DNA from: CAIXSC01 sp046349915
GTDB lineage: Bacteria > Planctomycetota > Planctomycetia > Pirellulales > Pirellulaceae
Assembly: GCA_046349915.1 (NCBI GenBank)
Contig: JAXMBL010000007.1
Span: 248,001-312,000 of the forward strand
Direction: 5' to 3'
Length of the DNA stretch: 64,000 bases
Position numbers and translations under genes: made by a program
Shown here: piece after piece, positions 1 to 8,177 of the stretch
How positions within the stretch are numbered: the stretch's first letter is position 1
Layout of the letters: the number at the start of each line of letters is the position of its first letter
The notes under the pieces: generated by a model
The model's input: the letters and a program-made list of their open reading frames with translations, nothing else
Database searches by the model: none
What the model was told of the DNA's origin: nothing

Positions 1-252
1 AAACAGCAGTGCGAAAAGCCTGAGCGGCGGCAGAAGTTTGAACAGGCCGTGGCTCAGGTGGTGGGTCGCTCGGTGAAGGTGGAATTTGAGATGGTGGCGG
101 GAGAGTCCAAGGCGCCGGAGCGTCGAGCGGCTCCTGTTTCGCGAGTGGTGCGAATTCGTGAACGCGAAAAGCACCCTTTAGTCCAGCAAGCGAAGAATAT
201 GTTTGAAGCCGAGATTGTCGACGTCGTCGAACCGCGTGGTGAAGGAGGATAG
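1..252 (+). CDS. dnaX: DNA polymerase III gamma/tau subunit, C-terminal end (partial)
   Basis: The reading frame is open from the first base of the window to the stop at 252, so this is the 3' end of a gene that begins outside. The last residues contain the motif HPLVQQAKNMFEAEIVDV, which resembles the end of DnaX/tau proteins, where a hydrophobic segment after HPxVQ closes the protein. The next two genes are ybaB/ebfC and recR, and dnaX-ybaB-recR is a very widely conserved order; this context carries most of the assignment. DnaX is the clamp-loader subunit of the replicative polymerase. The stop lies one base before the ybaB start, which suggests translational coupling. The ATPase domains are not in the window, so the call rests on the tail and on synteny. 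Confidence 0.75.
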   Translation, partial: KQQCEKPERRQKFEQAVAQVVGRSVKVEFEMVAGESKAPERRAAPVSRVVRIREREKHPLVQQAKNMFEAEIVDVVEPRGEGG

Positions 253-253
253 G

Positions 254-601
254 ATGTTCAAGGGACTGGGCAATCTGGCGAGCATGATGAAGAATGCGTC
301 GCAGATGGGCGAACGCATGAAGACGATGGGCGAAGAGCTGAAGTCGCGGCGAGTGACGGGGTCGGCGGAGGGCGGCTTGGTGGAGGTCGAAGCGAACGGG
401 TTAGGCGAAATCCTCCGAGTGAAAATTGATCCCGGGTTAGTGGTGCGGGGCGAGCGAGCGAAGATCGAAGAGCTGTTGCCAGCGGCCTTCAATCAGGCAG
501 CCGCGAAGGCTCGCGAGCTTCATCTGGAGGCGATGCGAGGACAAATGGGCGGGCTCGACCTGCCGGGCATGGAAGATATGCTGGGATCGCTGAAGGGCTA
601 A
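254..601 (+). CDS. ybaB: YbaB/EbfC family nucleoid-associated protein
   Basis: A 115-residue protein starting MFKGLGNLASMMKNASQMG, typical of the small DNA-binding YbaB/EbfC family, which forms dimers that bind DNA and is usually encoded between dnaX and recR. The middle carries the family core (GLVEVEANGLGEILRVKIDP) and the C-terminus is rich in Met and Leu (GLDLPGMEDMLGSLKG). An in-frame upstream start at 203 is possible, but ATG 254 is preferred: it has GGAGG at 243-247 and begins at the usual family N-terminus. It follows dnaX by one base and precedes recR by 39 bases, so the three probably form one operon. Confidence 0.93.
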   Translation: MFKGLGNLASMMKNASQMGERMKTMGEELKSRRVTGSAEGGLVEVEANGLGEILRVKIDPGLVVRGERAKIEELLPAAFNQAAAKARELHLEAMRGQMGGLDLPGMEDMLGSLKG

Positions 602-640
602 TGGGGCCTGAAGGCGGGTGGATAGCAGCAGGATGCGACG

Positions 641-1240
641 ATGGCCCAGATTTCTGAATCGGTATCTCGAGTAATCGACGAGTTCTGCAAGCTGCCAGGG
701 ATTGGCCGTAAGTCGGCCGAGCGGCTGGCTTATCACGTGCTCCGGGTCCCCAAGTCCGAAGCGTTGGCGCTCGCCGACGCAATCCGCAACGTGCGGGAAA
801 ACGTCCGCTATTGCCGTATCTGCTACAATCTGGCGGAAGGGGAGGAGTGTTCAATCTGCACCGACCCCAAGCGGGATCGGACTCTGTTGTGTATCGTGGA
901 GCAGCCGCGGGACTTGATGGCGTTGGAGCAATCCGGCGTCTTTAAGGGCCTCTATCATGTCCTACTCGGCAAAATCGCACCTTTGGAGGGGATTGGTCCC
1001 GATCAATTAACATTGGAGGCCTTGGTCGAGCGGGTGCGGTTAGGTAGTTTCAAAGAGGTTATTATGGCGACCAATCCCACGGTCGAAGGGGATGGAACGG
1101 CACTTTACGTGTCGAACCTACTGGCTGAATTCCCCGTACAACTAACTCGATTGGCTCGCGGTATCACCACCGGCAGCATTTTGGAGTACACCAACAAGGA
1201 GATTCTCGCCGACGCCTTGTCTGGCCGGCAGAAGTTCTGA
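641..1240 (+). CDS. recR: Recombination mediator protein RecR
   Basis: A 199-residue protein of the standard RecR length. RecR works with RecF and RecO to load RecA on gapped single-stranded DNA. Domains in order: a helix-hairpin-helix with LPGIGRKSAERLAYHVL near residues 18-34, a four-cysteine zinc finger with CRIC and CSIC around residues 60-78, a Toprim domain beginning at LLCIVEQPRDLMALE, and a C-terminal ATTxxGxxxxxTxxE-like segment (ARGITTGSILEYTNKEIL). It sits in the conserved dnaX-ybaB-recR order and ends 8 bases before rpoN, so rpoN may be cotranscribed. Confidence 0.96.
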   Translation: MAQISESVSRVIDEFCKLPGIGRKSAERLAYHVLRVPKSEALALADAIRNVRENVRYCRICYNLAEGEECSICTDPKRDRTLLCIVEQPRDLMALEQSGVFKGLYHVLLGKIAPLEGIGPDQLTLEALVERVRLGSFKEVIMATNPTVEGDGTALYVSNLLAEFPVQLTRLARGITTGSILEYTNKEILADALSGRQKF

Positions 1241-1248
1241 GTAACGCC

Positions 1249-2733
1249 ATGCGATTGTCACTTGGCCTGGAAGCTCGACAGGTACAAGTCCAGAAGTTGG
1301 CGCCGCGGATGATCCAGTCCATGGAGATTCTGCAGCTGCCGATTCTGGCTTTGCAGGAGCGTATTGAACAAGAGCTGGCTGAAAACCCTTTGCTCGAGTT
1401 GACCGAACCGGCGGTCGAACCCGATGCTCCACCGCCCGAAGCCGCCCCCGCCGATGAACGCTCGGAGGGGGAGCGGGAAATGGTGGTCGACGCCAAACAA
1501 GGGGCGGAAGACTTCGAGCGACTCGTTGATCTCGATCGCGATGTTCCCGATTACTTCGACGAATCGCCTCGCCGGTCGGTCAATCGGGCGGATGAAGAGT
1601 CGGATCGCAAGCATGACGCCATCGCCAATATTGAAACTCGGCCCGAAACGCTGAACGATCATCTGCTCGCGCAACTGGGTGAGCAAGATATTGACGACGA
1701 GATTCGGACCATTGCCGAACGCATCATCTCGACGCTTGACGCTCGCGATGGCGGTTACCTACGCTGCTCGCTTCGCGACCTGTTGCCGCCCGACGCCACC
1801 GTGGATCAGCTGGAAGTCGCGGAGTGGGCGCTGGAAGTCGTACAGCACCTTGACCCCGTCGGCGTGGCCGCGCGGGATTTACGCGAATGCTTGCTGTTGC
1901 AACTCAAGCCGGGCGAGCCCTACTTTGAGGAATTGCAGAAGATCATCTCCAGCCATCTCGAGGATCTACGCGACAATCGCCTGCCGCAGATCCAGCGCGC
2001 GACCGGCTATTCGCTGGATACGATCAAGTCCGCTTGGGGCGAATTGCGAAAGCTGAACCCGAAACCTGGGGCCGTGTTCGCCGAAGCACATGTCCCTGTC
2101 GTCACGCCAGACATCGTAGTCGAAAAAGGGTCGGACGGTCGGTACCAAGTGGTGTTGGAAGACGAGCGAACTCCAACGCTGTTCATTAGCGAGCACTATC
2201 GGCAGCGGCTGGCGAGCGGCGAGGCGACGGCCGAGGAGAAGGAGTACATCAAGCGGAAGATCAACGCCGCTCAATGGCTCATCGAATCGATCGAACAGCG
2301 ACGCAGTACGCTGATCAAGGTGGCGCAGGCGATCGTCGACCATCAGACGGCGTTTTTGGACGAGGGGCCTGAATATATCCACCCGCTCAAGATGCAGCAA
2401 ATCGCCGACAAAGTCGGCGTGCACGTGACGACGGTCAGTCGCGCGGTCGACGACAAATGGGTGCAAACGCCCCGGGGCATCATGCCGCTCAAGCGTTTCT
2501 TCGTCGGCGGCACTCAAAGCGAAGACGGCGAAGATGTCGCCTGGGACATTATTCGCATCAAGCTCCAGGAGATTGTCGACCACGAAGACAAGAAGTCGCC
2601 CTACAGCGATGATGACTTGGTGGATGAGCTAAAGAAACACGGCCTCACGGTCGCTCGCCGCACCATCACCAAGTATCGTCAGAAAATGAACATTCCGAGT
2701 TCTCGACAACGTCGCGAATGGTCGGGCGAATAG
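1249..2733 (+). CDS. rpoN: RNA polymerase sigma-54 factor
   Basis: A 494-residue sigma-54 factor. Region I is visible at the N-terminus (LEARQVQVQKLAPRMIQS, then QSMEILQLP), followed by an acidic region II, the core-binding domain, the helix-turn-helix near residues 380-405 (MQQIADKVGVHVTTVSRAV) and the diagnostic RpoN box near the C-terminus (ARRTITKYRQKMNIPSSRQ). Sigma-54 reads -24/-12 promoters and needs AAA+ activators, none of which is encoded in this window. Downstream of recR by 8 bases, which argues for cotranscription. A 12-bp tandem repeat (gtcgggcgaata, 2721-2744) spans the end of the gene and supplies a second in-frame stop directly after the first. Confidence 0.97.
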   Translation: MRLSLGLEARQVQVQKLAPRMIQSMEILQLPILALQERIEQELAENPLLELTEPAVEPDAPPPEAAPADERSEGEREMVVDAKQGAEDFERLVDLDRDVPDYFDESPRRSVNRADEESDRKHDAIANIETRPETLNDHLLAQLGEQDIDDEIRTIAERIISTLDARDGGYLRCSLRDLLPPDATVDQLEVAEWALEVVQHLDPVGVAARDLRECLLLQLKPGEPYFEELQKIISSHLEDLRDNRLPQIQRATGYSLDTIKSAWGELRKLNPKPGAVFAEAHVPVVTPDIVVEKGSDGRYQVVLEDERTPTLFISEHYRQRLASGEATAEEKEYIKRKINAAQWLIESIEQRRSTLIKVAQAIVDHQTAFLDEGPEYIHPLKMQQIADKVGVHVTTVSRAVDDKWVQTPRGIMPLKRFFVGGTQSEDGEDVAWDIIRIKLQEIVDHEDKKSPYSDDDLVDELKKHGLTVARRTITKYRQKMNIPSSRQRREWSGE

Positions 2734-2766
2734 TCGGGCGAATAGTCGGACCAAGGGAAGCAATGC

Positions 2767-3117
2767 ATGCCGCGTATTCAGCGCTGGGGTGACTTGAAAC
2801 GATGGTCCGATGTGGTCGTTCATGCCGGAGTCGCTCGTTGGGTCGAGGTGGCCGAAGACCCCTCGCAGGACGCGGGCGGACAGACTCGCCAAACACTCGC
2901 CCAGATCGATGCGACTCTTGCCCAGATCGGGTCCGACCGTGAATCGCTGCTGCAGATTCTGGTGTACTTGGCTGACTTGGCCGACGCAGAAGCGTTTAAC
3001 CGCGAATGGGATGCGTGGGTTTCCGCCGGGCATGCTCCGGTGCGAGCATGTGTGCAGGCGGGGTTGTCGCCGGGCTACCGAGTGGAGTTGGTAGTGACGG
3101 CCGCCGTGGAGGATTAG
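2767..3117 (+). CDS. RidA (YjgF/YER057c/UK114) family protein
   Basis: A 116-residue protein with the fold pattern of the RidA family: a segment of the type QTLAQIDATLAQIGSDRESL for the first helix, then LQILVYLADLADAEAFNREW, and a C-terminal strand pair with PVRACVQAGLSPGYRVELVV, where the arginine aligns with the substrate-carboxylate-binding Arg of RidA. RidA enzymes hydrolyse reactive enamine/imine intermediates made by PLP enzymes. This member has a shortened N-terminus compared with the usual 125-130 residues, and subfamily function cannot be read from sequence. It follows rpoN by 33 bases. Confidence 0.8.
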   Translation: MPRIQRWGDLKRWSDVVVHAGVARWVEVAEDPSQDAGGQTRQTLAQIDATLAQIGSDRESLLQILVYLADLADAEAFNREWDAWVSAGHAPVRACVQAGLSPGYRVELVVTAAVED

Positions 3118-3359
3118 GGTCGCCGGAGAGTGGTGAACCACGAATCACCCGAATTCCACGAATCCAGAGGGAGGAGAGATTCCGTGGAACGTGAGGTCGC
3201 TCTCTCGGAGCGCTGTAGTTTCCGGCCGCCGCCGTTCATTCGCGTACGACGGACGTCTCGCCAACCGCCCATTCGTCTGATTCGAGCGATTCGTGGTCCA
3301 GTCACGACCGACGGGTTCGTGGTCCAGTTCAGGGAACACGGATCCTCACGGCTGAAATC
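3118..3359. repeat. Intergenic repeat-like spacer with CACGAAT motifs
   Basis: No convincing gene lies here. The stretch holds short motifs built on CCACGAATC and its complement: ccacgaatcacccgaattcc at the left end, ccgattcgtctgattcgagc-like sequence and attcgtggtccag near 3290, and ttcgtggtccagttc at 3316. Such CACGAAT/ATTCGTG clusters look like a degenerate dispersed repeat between two convergent genes. I see no uridine-tract terminator. Confidence 0.4.
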
Positions 3360-5732
3360 CTAGCCCTGCCTGTGGCTAGCCGCCGTGCCGCGGGGCTGCA
3401 AGTATTCCGCGACGACGGACAGCGATTGTTCGAGTTGTTCGAGTTCCGTTTTTTGTAGTGGCTCTTGATGGTATCGAGCTCGATAGAAGGCTTCGATAAT
3501 CGACGTTGCGGCGACCGTGAAGTCGGGCAAACTCCTTGAATTCCCGTCTGGATTCCCGTCGTGGTTGCCGGGTTGCTGGGGAACCAGCGAGACCAGTTGA
3601 GTCAGCCATTCCCTGGGAGTAATTCCGGGAGGGCGGACTTGGCCTGCTCGAGCTAGCAATCGCTCGAATCGATCGTAGAACGCTACAGATGATCGAGCGG
3701 AGGTCGAGCGACCGAATCGCAGTAACGCCGTGAGCGCTCGCCAAGCGTTTCCCAGCAACCGATGGCGATCCGCCCACAATTGTCGTACGCGAGCGGCCCA
3801 ACGCCGACGTACGAGCCACGCGACCAGCGAGAATAAGGCGACTAGCGCCGCGTAGGCGAAGGGATTGGCGAGCAGTCGGGCTCGCATCCATTGCATGACT
3901 TCCGCGAAGCGTCGAGGCCACAGGCGGAAGTCAAGCCATTTGGCGGCCCATTCGCGCCAGTTCGCGGCGACCGGTTCATAAGCCGCCTGCCGTTGCCGGT
4001 CGGTCCCCATGCCTTGGATGTAGTCGCTCCAAATAAACTCGGCGTAATCCAAGAACTGGTCCCATATCGCACGTACAGAGGTTTCGTCGGCCTCTGGATC
4101 TCTTGAGCCAGGCGTGGGGTCCAATCGATACCAGCCGCCCGAGTCGCGGTAATGCCAACCGGGAATATTCAGCGAGTCGATCTCATCGGGTTCCAGGTGA
4201 ACCTCGACCCAGGCATGCGCGTCGCTTTGACGCACCAGGAGGTAGTTTCCCACTCCATTGAATTCGCCGCCTTTGTATCCCACGACGAGTCGAGCGGGGA
4301 TGTGTTGGCTGCGCAGCATGAGTACGAGCGCGGTGGCGAAGTATTCGCAATGTCCCGTGCGATGGCGAGCAATAAAGTCCTCGATCGGATCGACATTAGG
4401 ACGGCGAGGGAAGCGAAAATCGAGCGAGTAGCTGTAGAGGCCTGATTGCAAGAAGTGATTTTCAAGCAGTTTCGCCTTACGCACGCGATCCGCATCGAGC
4501 GCGTTGGCGTCGCGCAGGATTTGTTCCGCGGCGGCCGCAATTTCCGGAAAACGACGGCGATTGAATCGTTCGCAATCGCGGACTTCCGCGTACAACTCGG
4601 GCTTCCGCAGGGCGCCAGGCCACGGTTGGTCGGGAATGATCGGCATCGCTCGACCATTGATCAACGCCGATGTGGACAGTCGATACTGCCAGCGCTGGCG
4701 CGAACCGATTCCAGGAGCATAAGACCGTTGAATCTCGCCCGACTTGGGGTCGACAACGACTTCGCGAGGAGTTTCGTTGAGGCGGAACGCCGACGAGATC
4801 GCGAAGAGCGTCGGGGTGGAGGTGGGTTCGAGCCACATCTCCTGCGTCACCAGATTGACCAAACCTTCGGGCGGCCAAGGCAGGGGGCGAGTTTCTCGAC
4901 GACTACTGCCGCTCCAGCGTCCAGCGACCTGTTCGCTGTAGCGAGTGAGGACGGCGCCGCGGAAATAGGTCTGTCCCACGATGTCGTAGGGCGTCTGATT
5001 GACCGGATCGTAAAACGAAGCTCGCAGCGCGAGTTCGTTGCTTTCGAGAATGCGGCCCATTTCGTCGAGCGACACGCTGCGCGAAAAACCTACTTGGCGA
5101 CTACGTTGCCCTCCGGGGCCGATCCACTGAGTTCCTTGGATTCGCGGAGTTGCGTAAAAGAACGCCGTGGCGAACACCAGCGTGAGCAAGCCAATGACCG
5201 CGACGGGGCGCAAGGGCTTGGTTTGCGTGACTTCGTCCAGGGCTTTGGCGGGGGAGGGCGACCACAGTCGAGCTTCGCGGATCGTCGACAGCAGGGCGAG
5301 GGCGGCGAGCGCAATCGCCATATAGACCACCAGCAAGAATCCAAAATGAAAACTCAGGTTCATCGCGCCCGCGACTACCACCTCCAGCAGGCTCAGAACC
5401 AGCAACTGCCAATAGATGCGGAGGTTCTTTTCCTGGTAGAGCAAGACAAGTTGGAGGTAGAGCAAAAGGTTGGCGATCGCCAAGAGTTGATTCTGTGTTC
5501 CGTGCCTCAAGAAATCGAAAAAGGTGTAGCCCACCGCGGCTAACGCTACGAGATTGGCCAGGGGGCGAGTCAGGCGAATCCAACCAAGGCTATCTGAGAA
5601 GAGAACGGCGGCGGGCGCGGCGATGAGCATCACGAGCGCGGCCAGCGAATTTCCCTCTGCCAGTCCCAAGAGCGTAGTGCCCAGCAGCGAGAGCACGGCG
5701 AGCGAAATCTGAAGCCATCTTTCCAGCTTCAT
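3360..5732 (-). CDS. Transglutaminase-like membrane protein (TgpA/DUF3488-transglutaminase-DUF4129)
   Basis: A 790-residue membrane protein from ATG 5732 (MKLERWLQISLAVLSLLGTT). The first ~210 residues form about six hydrophobic segments (DUF3488 type). A periplasmic transglutaminase core follows, with the catalytic triad visible as Cys in TGHCEYFATALVLMLRS, His in DAHAWVEVHL and Asp in RLDPTPGSRD. Another transmembrane segment (FAYAALVALFSLVAWLVRRR) leads into a cytoplasmic DUF4129-like tail. The family is the TgpA type known from Pseudomonas; its substrate is not settled. The frame stays open upstream to 6125, but ATG 5732 overlaps the DUF58 stop (ATGA) and starts at the membrane domain, so it is preferred. 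Third gene of a moxR-DUF58-transglutaminase operon. Confidence 0.92.
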   Translation of the reverse strand: MKLERWLQISLAVLSLLGTTLLGLAEGNSLAALVMLIAAPAAVLFSDSLGWIRLTRPLANLVALAAVGYTFFDFLRHGTQNQLLAIANLLLYLQLVLLYQEKNLRIYWQLLVLSLLEVVVAGAMNLSFHFGFLLVVYMAIALAALALLSTIREARLWSPSPAKALDEVTQTKPLRPVAVIGLLTLVFATAFFYATPRIQGTQWIGPGGQRSRQVGFSRSVSLDEMGRILESNELALRASFYDPVNQTPYDIVGQTYFRGAVLTRYSEQVAGRWSGSSRRETRPLPWPPEGLVNLVTQEMWLEPTSTPTLFAISSAFRLNETPREVVVDPKSGEIQRSYAPGIGSRQRWQYRLSTSALINGRAMPIIPDQPWPGALRKPELYAEVRDCERFNRRRFPEIAAAAEQILRDANALDADRVRKAKLLENHFLQSGLYSYSLDFRFPRRPNVDPIEDFIARHRTGHCEYFATALVLMLRSQHIPARLVVGYKGGEFNGVGNYLLVRQSDAHAWVEVHLEPDEIDSLNIPGWHYRDSGGWYRLDPTPGSRDPEADETSVRAIWDQFLDYAEFIWSDYIQGMGTDRQRQAAYEPVAANWREWAAKWLDFRLWPRRFAEVMQWMRARLLANPFAYAALVALFSLVAWLVRRRWAARVRQLWADRHRLLGNAWRALTALLRFGRSTSARSSVAFYDRFERLLARAGQVRPPGITPREWLTQLVSLVPQQPGNHDGNPDGNSRSLPDFTVAATSIIEAFYRARYHQEPLQKTELEQLEQSLSVVAEYLQPRGTAASHRQG

Positions 5733-7054
5733 CGCGGAACTCCCCGCGGCGCTGACTTCGCCTTCAGAGTGATCGCCGTCGGATCGTCTGGAGTCGAATC
5801 CCCTGAACTGGCCGCGGCGAGTTCTTCGGGCGACTCGGACTTGCGAGCTAATTCGCTGGGGGAGGCGAAATAATCGTGGAATGTCGAACTTCCGACCTCG
5901 ATCCAGAGTGCGTTCGCGAAAACCGACGCGAGCGACGTTGCGAACGACGCACTGGCTTGTGGCCGAGTACTCAAGACGATAAGCCGTTGTCGCGACGGCC
6001 CCGCGCTGGCGGGCGCCGTGACGAAGCGGCCGCACAGCGCCGCCAAGTCGTACTGGGTCGCCGCTTCCAATTCGGCCAGTGCATCGAGCATCTCGTCGCG
6101 CGAGTTGCCTTGGGCCGAGTTCCAATGCCGAGGCGCACGTCCACCCAATGCGACTCGCAGAGTTCTACTGCCTCCCCTTGCTAACTCCACAACCACGGTC
6201 GCCGCAAAACTCAACACCAACTCCACGCGTTCCAAGTCTGCCGACGCGGGGCGAGTAGGAACCCAGGGGTCCACGATCATGACTACATCGTCGCGACGTT
6301 GGTCTTCAAATTGGAGGGTTGTCAAACTGCCCTGGCGAGCGGAAGATCGCCAGTGAATCCAACGTCGACTGTCGCCCGGCCGCCATTCCCGCAGCCCGTA
6401 GTAATCCCCTTCCCGGATGCCTCGTCGTTGACTGGCGGTTTCCGCCCCCTCGCCCACTCGCTCCAGCCACCGTTGCCAATCTCGTCGCAATCGTCCGAGC
6501 GCGGGGGCAACGATCAGTTCGCCTGGCAAGTCGACCTTGGCCGAGGCCTCGACCAGCCCGAGCGGAAATCGAGTCGATAGCTCAAGCGGACCCAGGCGGT
6601 GTCGACCGCGAACCAAGGGCCGCCAGGCATAGGGCGACCGGCGAGTTGCATGGGGAGGCAGGTGCGGGAAAAAGGCTATTCCCTGGAGCCGATCAGTGGA
6701 AGTCGGAAGGGCGGCGATCGAGACGCGGCCGGTGGGGGCAATCAGCGAGTCGCGGACGACAAGCATCCAACTGGAGGAACTGCCTCGCCCATTCGTAATC
6801 TCGAGTTCCAAGGGGGCTAGATTTCCCGCGTGTGCGCGGCGGGGGCCGTGGCGGAACGCCGTGATCTCTCCCAAGGCGCCTCGCGCGACACGCCACCCGA
6901 GAAAGAGAGGGCCCATCATGACGGCGGCGAGTATGAAGAGTAGATTGACTTCGCGCAAAACGGCGCCGCAGACGATAAAGCCGAGCACGATGGCGTAAAA
7001 CCACCCCTCGCGGCTTAACCGCACTCGTCGTTGCGTTGTCTTGACCGCCGCCAT
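5729..7054 (-). CDS. DUF58 domain-containing membrane protein
   Basis: A 441-residue protein with two adjacent hydrophobic segments near residues 17-55 (FYAIVLGFIVCGAVL, LLFILAAVMMGPLFLGW) and the DUF58 hallmark around residues 210-250 (GLREWRPGDSRRWIHWRSSA, followed by LTTLQFEDQRRDDVVMIVD), after which a vWA-like fold continues. DUF58 proteins nearly always pair with MoxR ATPases and are thought to be assembled or activated by them. The gene starts 40 bases after moxR and its stop overlaps the next start by 4 bases, so translation is probably coupled. Confidence 0.9.
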   Translation of the reverse strand: MAAVKTTQRRVRLSREGWFYAIVLGFIVCGAVLREVNLLFILAAVMMGPLFLGWRVARGALGEITAFRHGPRRAHAGNLAPLELEITNGRGSSSSWMLVVRDSLIAPTGRVSIAALPTSTDRLQGIAFFPHLPPHATRRSPYAWRPLVRGRHRLGPLELSTRFPLGLVEASAKVDLPGELIVAPALGRLRRDWQRWLERVGEGAETASQRRGIREGDYYGLREWRPGDSRRWIHWRSSARQGSLTTLQFEDQRRDDVVMIVDPWVPTRPASADLERVELVLSFAATVVVELARGGSRTLRVALGGRAPRHWNSAQGNSRDEMLDALAELEAATQYDLAALCGRFVTAPASAGPSRQRLIVLSTRPQASASFATSLASVFANALWIEVGSSTFHDYFASPSELARKSESPEELAAASSGDSTPDDPTAITLKAKSAPRGVPR

Positions 7055-7094
7055 GAATCGCCTCGAAATCGGCTCGAGTACGTCTCGATTCGTT

Positions 7095-8036
7095 TTATAC
7101 GGGGACGCGAATTCCAGACAGCAGACGTCGAATCAACGCCTCAACCGTTGCTCGCTGCTGACCTTGGGAATAGCTGCGAGCAATCACACGGTGGCTCAGG
7201 ACGGGCACTGCGAGTTGCTTGATGTCGTCCGGAATGACGAAGTTGCGTCCCGCCAAGAGAGCCGCGGCCTGTGATGCTCGATACAAGCTCAAGGCCCCAC
7301 GAGTGCTCACTCCGACGCTCAATTCATCACAGGATCGCGTCGCCGCCACGATGTCGAGCAAGTAGTCGGACAGCGAGTCGTCAACGGTTACTTCACGCAC
7401 CGCGTTCTGCAACTGGACGACTTGTTCGGGAGTCAGCACCGCCTGCAACTCTTCGACTGGTTGGCCGCGACGATGCGACGAAAGTACTCGACGTTCATCT
7501 TCGCGCGAGGGATAACCCATGGAAATCCGCAGCAAAAAACGGTCCAGCTGACTCTCCGGCAATGCGTAGGTTCCCTCGAATTCAAAAGGGTTCTGCGTGG
7601 CGATCACCAGAAAGGGCGTGGGTAAGCGGTAGGTGTGGCCGTCGACGGAGACTTGCCCGTCGCTCATCGCTTCCAGCAGAGCGCTCTGAGTTCGTGGGGG
7701 CGCTCGATTGATCTCATCCGCCAGTATGATATGGGCGAAAATGGGGCCGTGATGGAAGATGAATTCCGACGTCTTGGTGTTGAAGATGCTGCTGCCAACG
7801 ATGTCGCTGGGGAGCAAGTCGGGGCCGAACTGCAGGCGACAGAAATCGCCCGACACACTGCGGGCCAAGGCCTTCCCCACAAGGGTCTTGCCGACGCCCG
7901 GCACGTCCTCCAACAAGATGTGCTCGCCCGACAAAAGCGCAACGAGGCACATGTGGATGACTTCCGGCTTGCCCAATACCACGCCGCGAATATTGGATTC
8001 CAACGTCCGGACGAGTGTCTGGTGCTCTTGAGTCAT
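7095..8036 (-). CDS. MoxR family AAA+ ATPase
   Basis: A 313-residue AAA+ ATPase starting MTQEHQTLVRTLESNIRGVV. Walker A is EDVPGVGKTLVGKAL, Walker B with the MoxR signature is ILADEINRAPPRTQSALLEA, and sensor 1 lies in VIATQNPFEFEGTYALPE. The lid domain follows (VGVSTRGALSLYRASQAAAL). MoxR ATPases act as chaperones that mature partner proteins, here presumably the DUF58 and transglutaminase proteins encoded directly downstream. An upstream in-frame start at 8084 would add 16 residues without similarity to the family start. The gene is divergent from the prenyltransferase-fold gene with a 141-base shared upstream region. Confidence 0.94.
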   Translation of the reverse strand: MTQEHQTLVRTLESNIRGVVLGKPEVIHMCLVALLSGEHILLEDVPGVGKTLVGKALARSVSGDFCRLQFGPDLLPSDIVGSSIFNTKTSEFIFHHGPIFAHIILADEINRAPPRTQSALLEAMSDGQVSVDGHTYRLPTPFLVIATQNPFEFEGTYALPESQLDRFLLRISMGYPSREDERRVLSSHRRGQPVEELQAVLTPEQVVQLQNAVREVTVDDSLSDYLLDIVAATRSCDELSVGVSTRGALSLYRASQAAALLAGRNFVIPDDIKQLAVPVLSHRVIARSYSQGQQRATVEALIRRLLSGIRVPV

Positions 8037-8177
8037 GCGAGTATCGTAATGAGTTCTCGGGCAAAGCAAAGTAGAGACAGGCAAATCCCTATCGCAGGCG
8101 GTCTCGGCGGAAGGTACGCTATTACGCTAGCGTCCGGCGAGGGGAGTGGCCATACGCGTGGTCGAAAGGTTTAGGCC

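Noticed and set aside
5733..6125. N-terminal extension of the transglutaminase to 6125
   Set aside because: The extension overlaps the DUF58 coding region in another frame and has no membrane or family character; ATG 5732 fits the ATGA junction.
7271..8174. Rightward frames across moxR
   Set aside because: They are antisense shadows of a gene with clear AAA+ motifs on the opposite strand.
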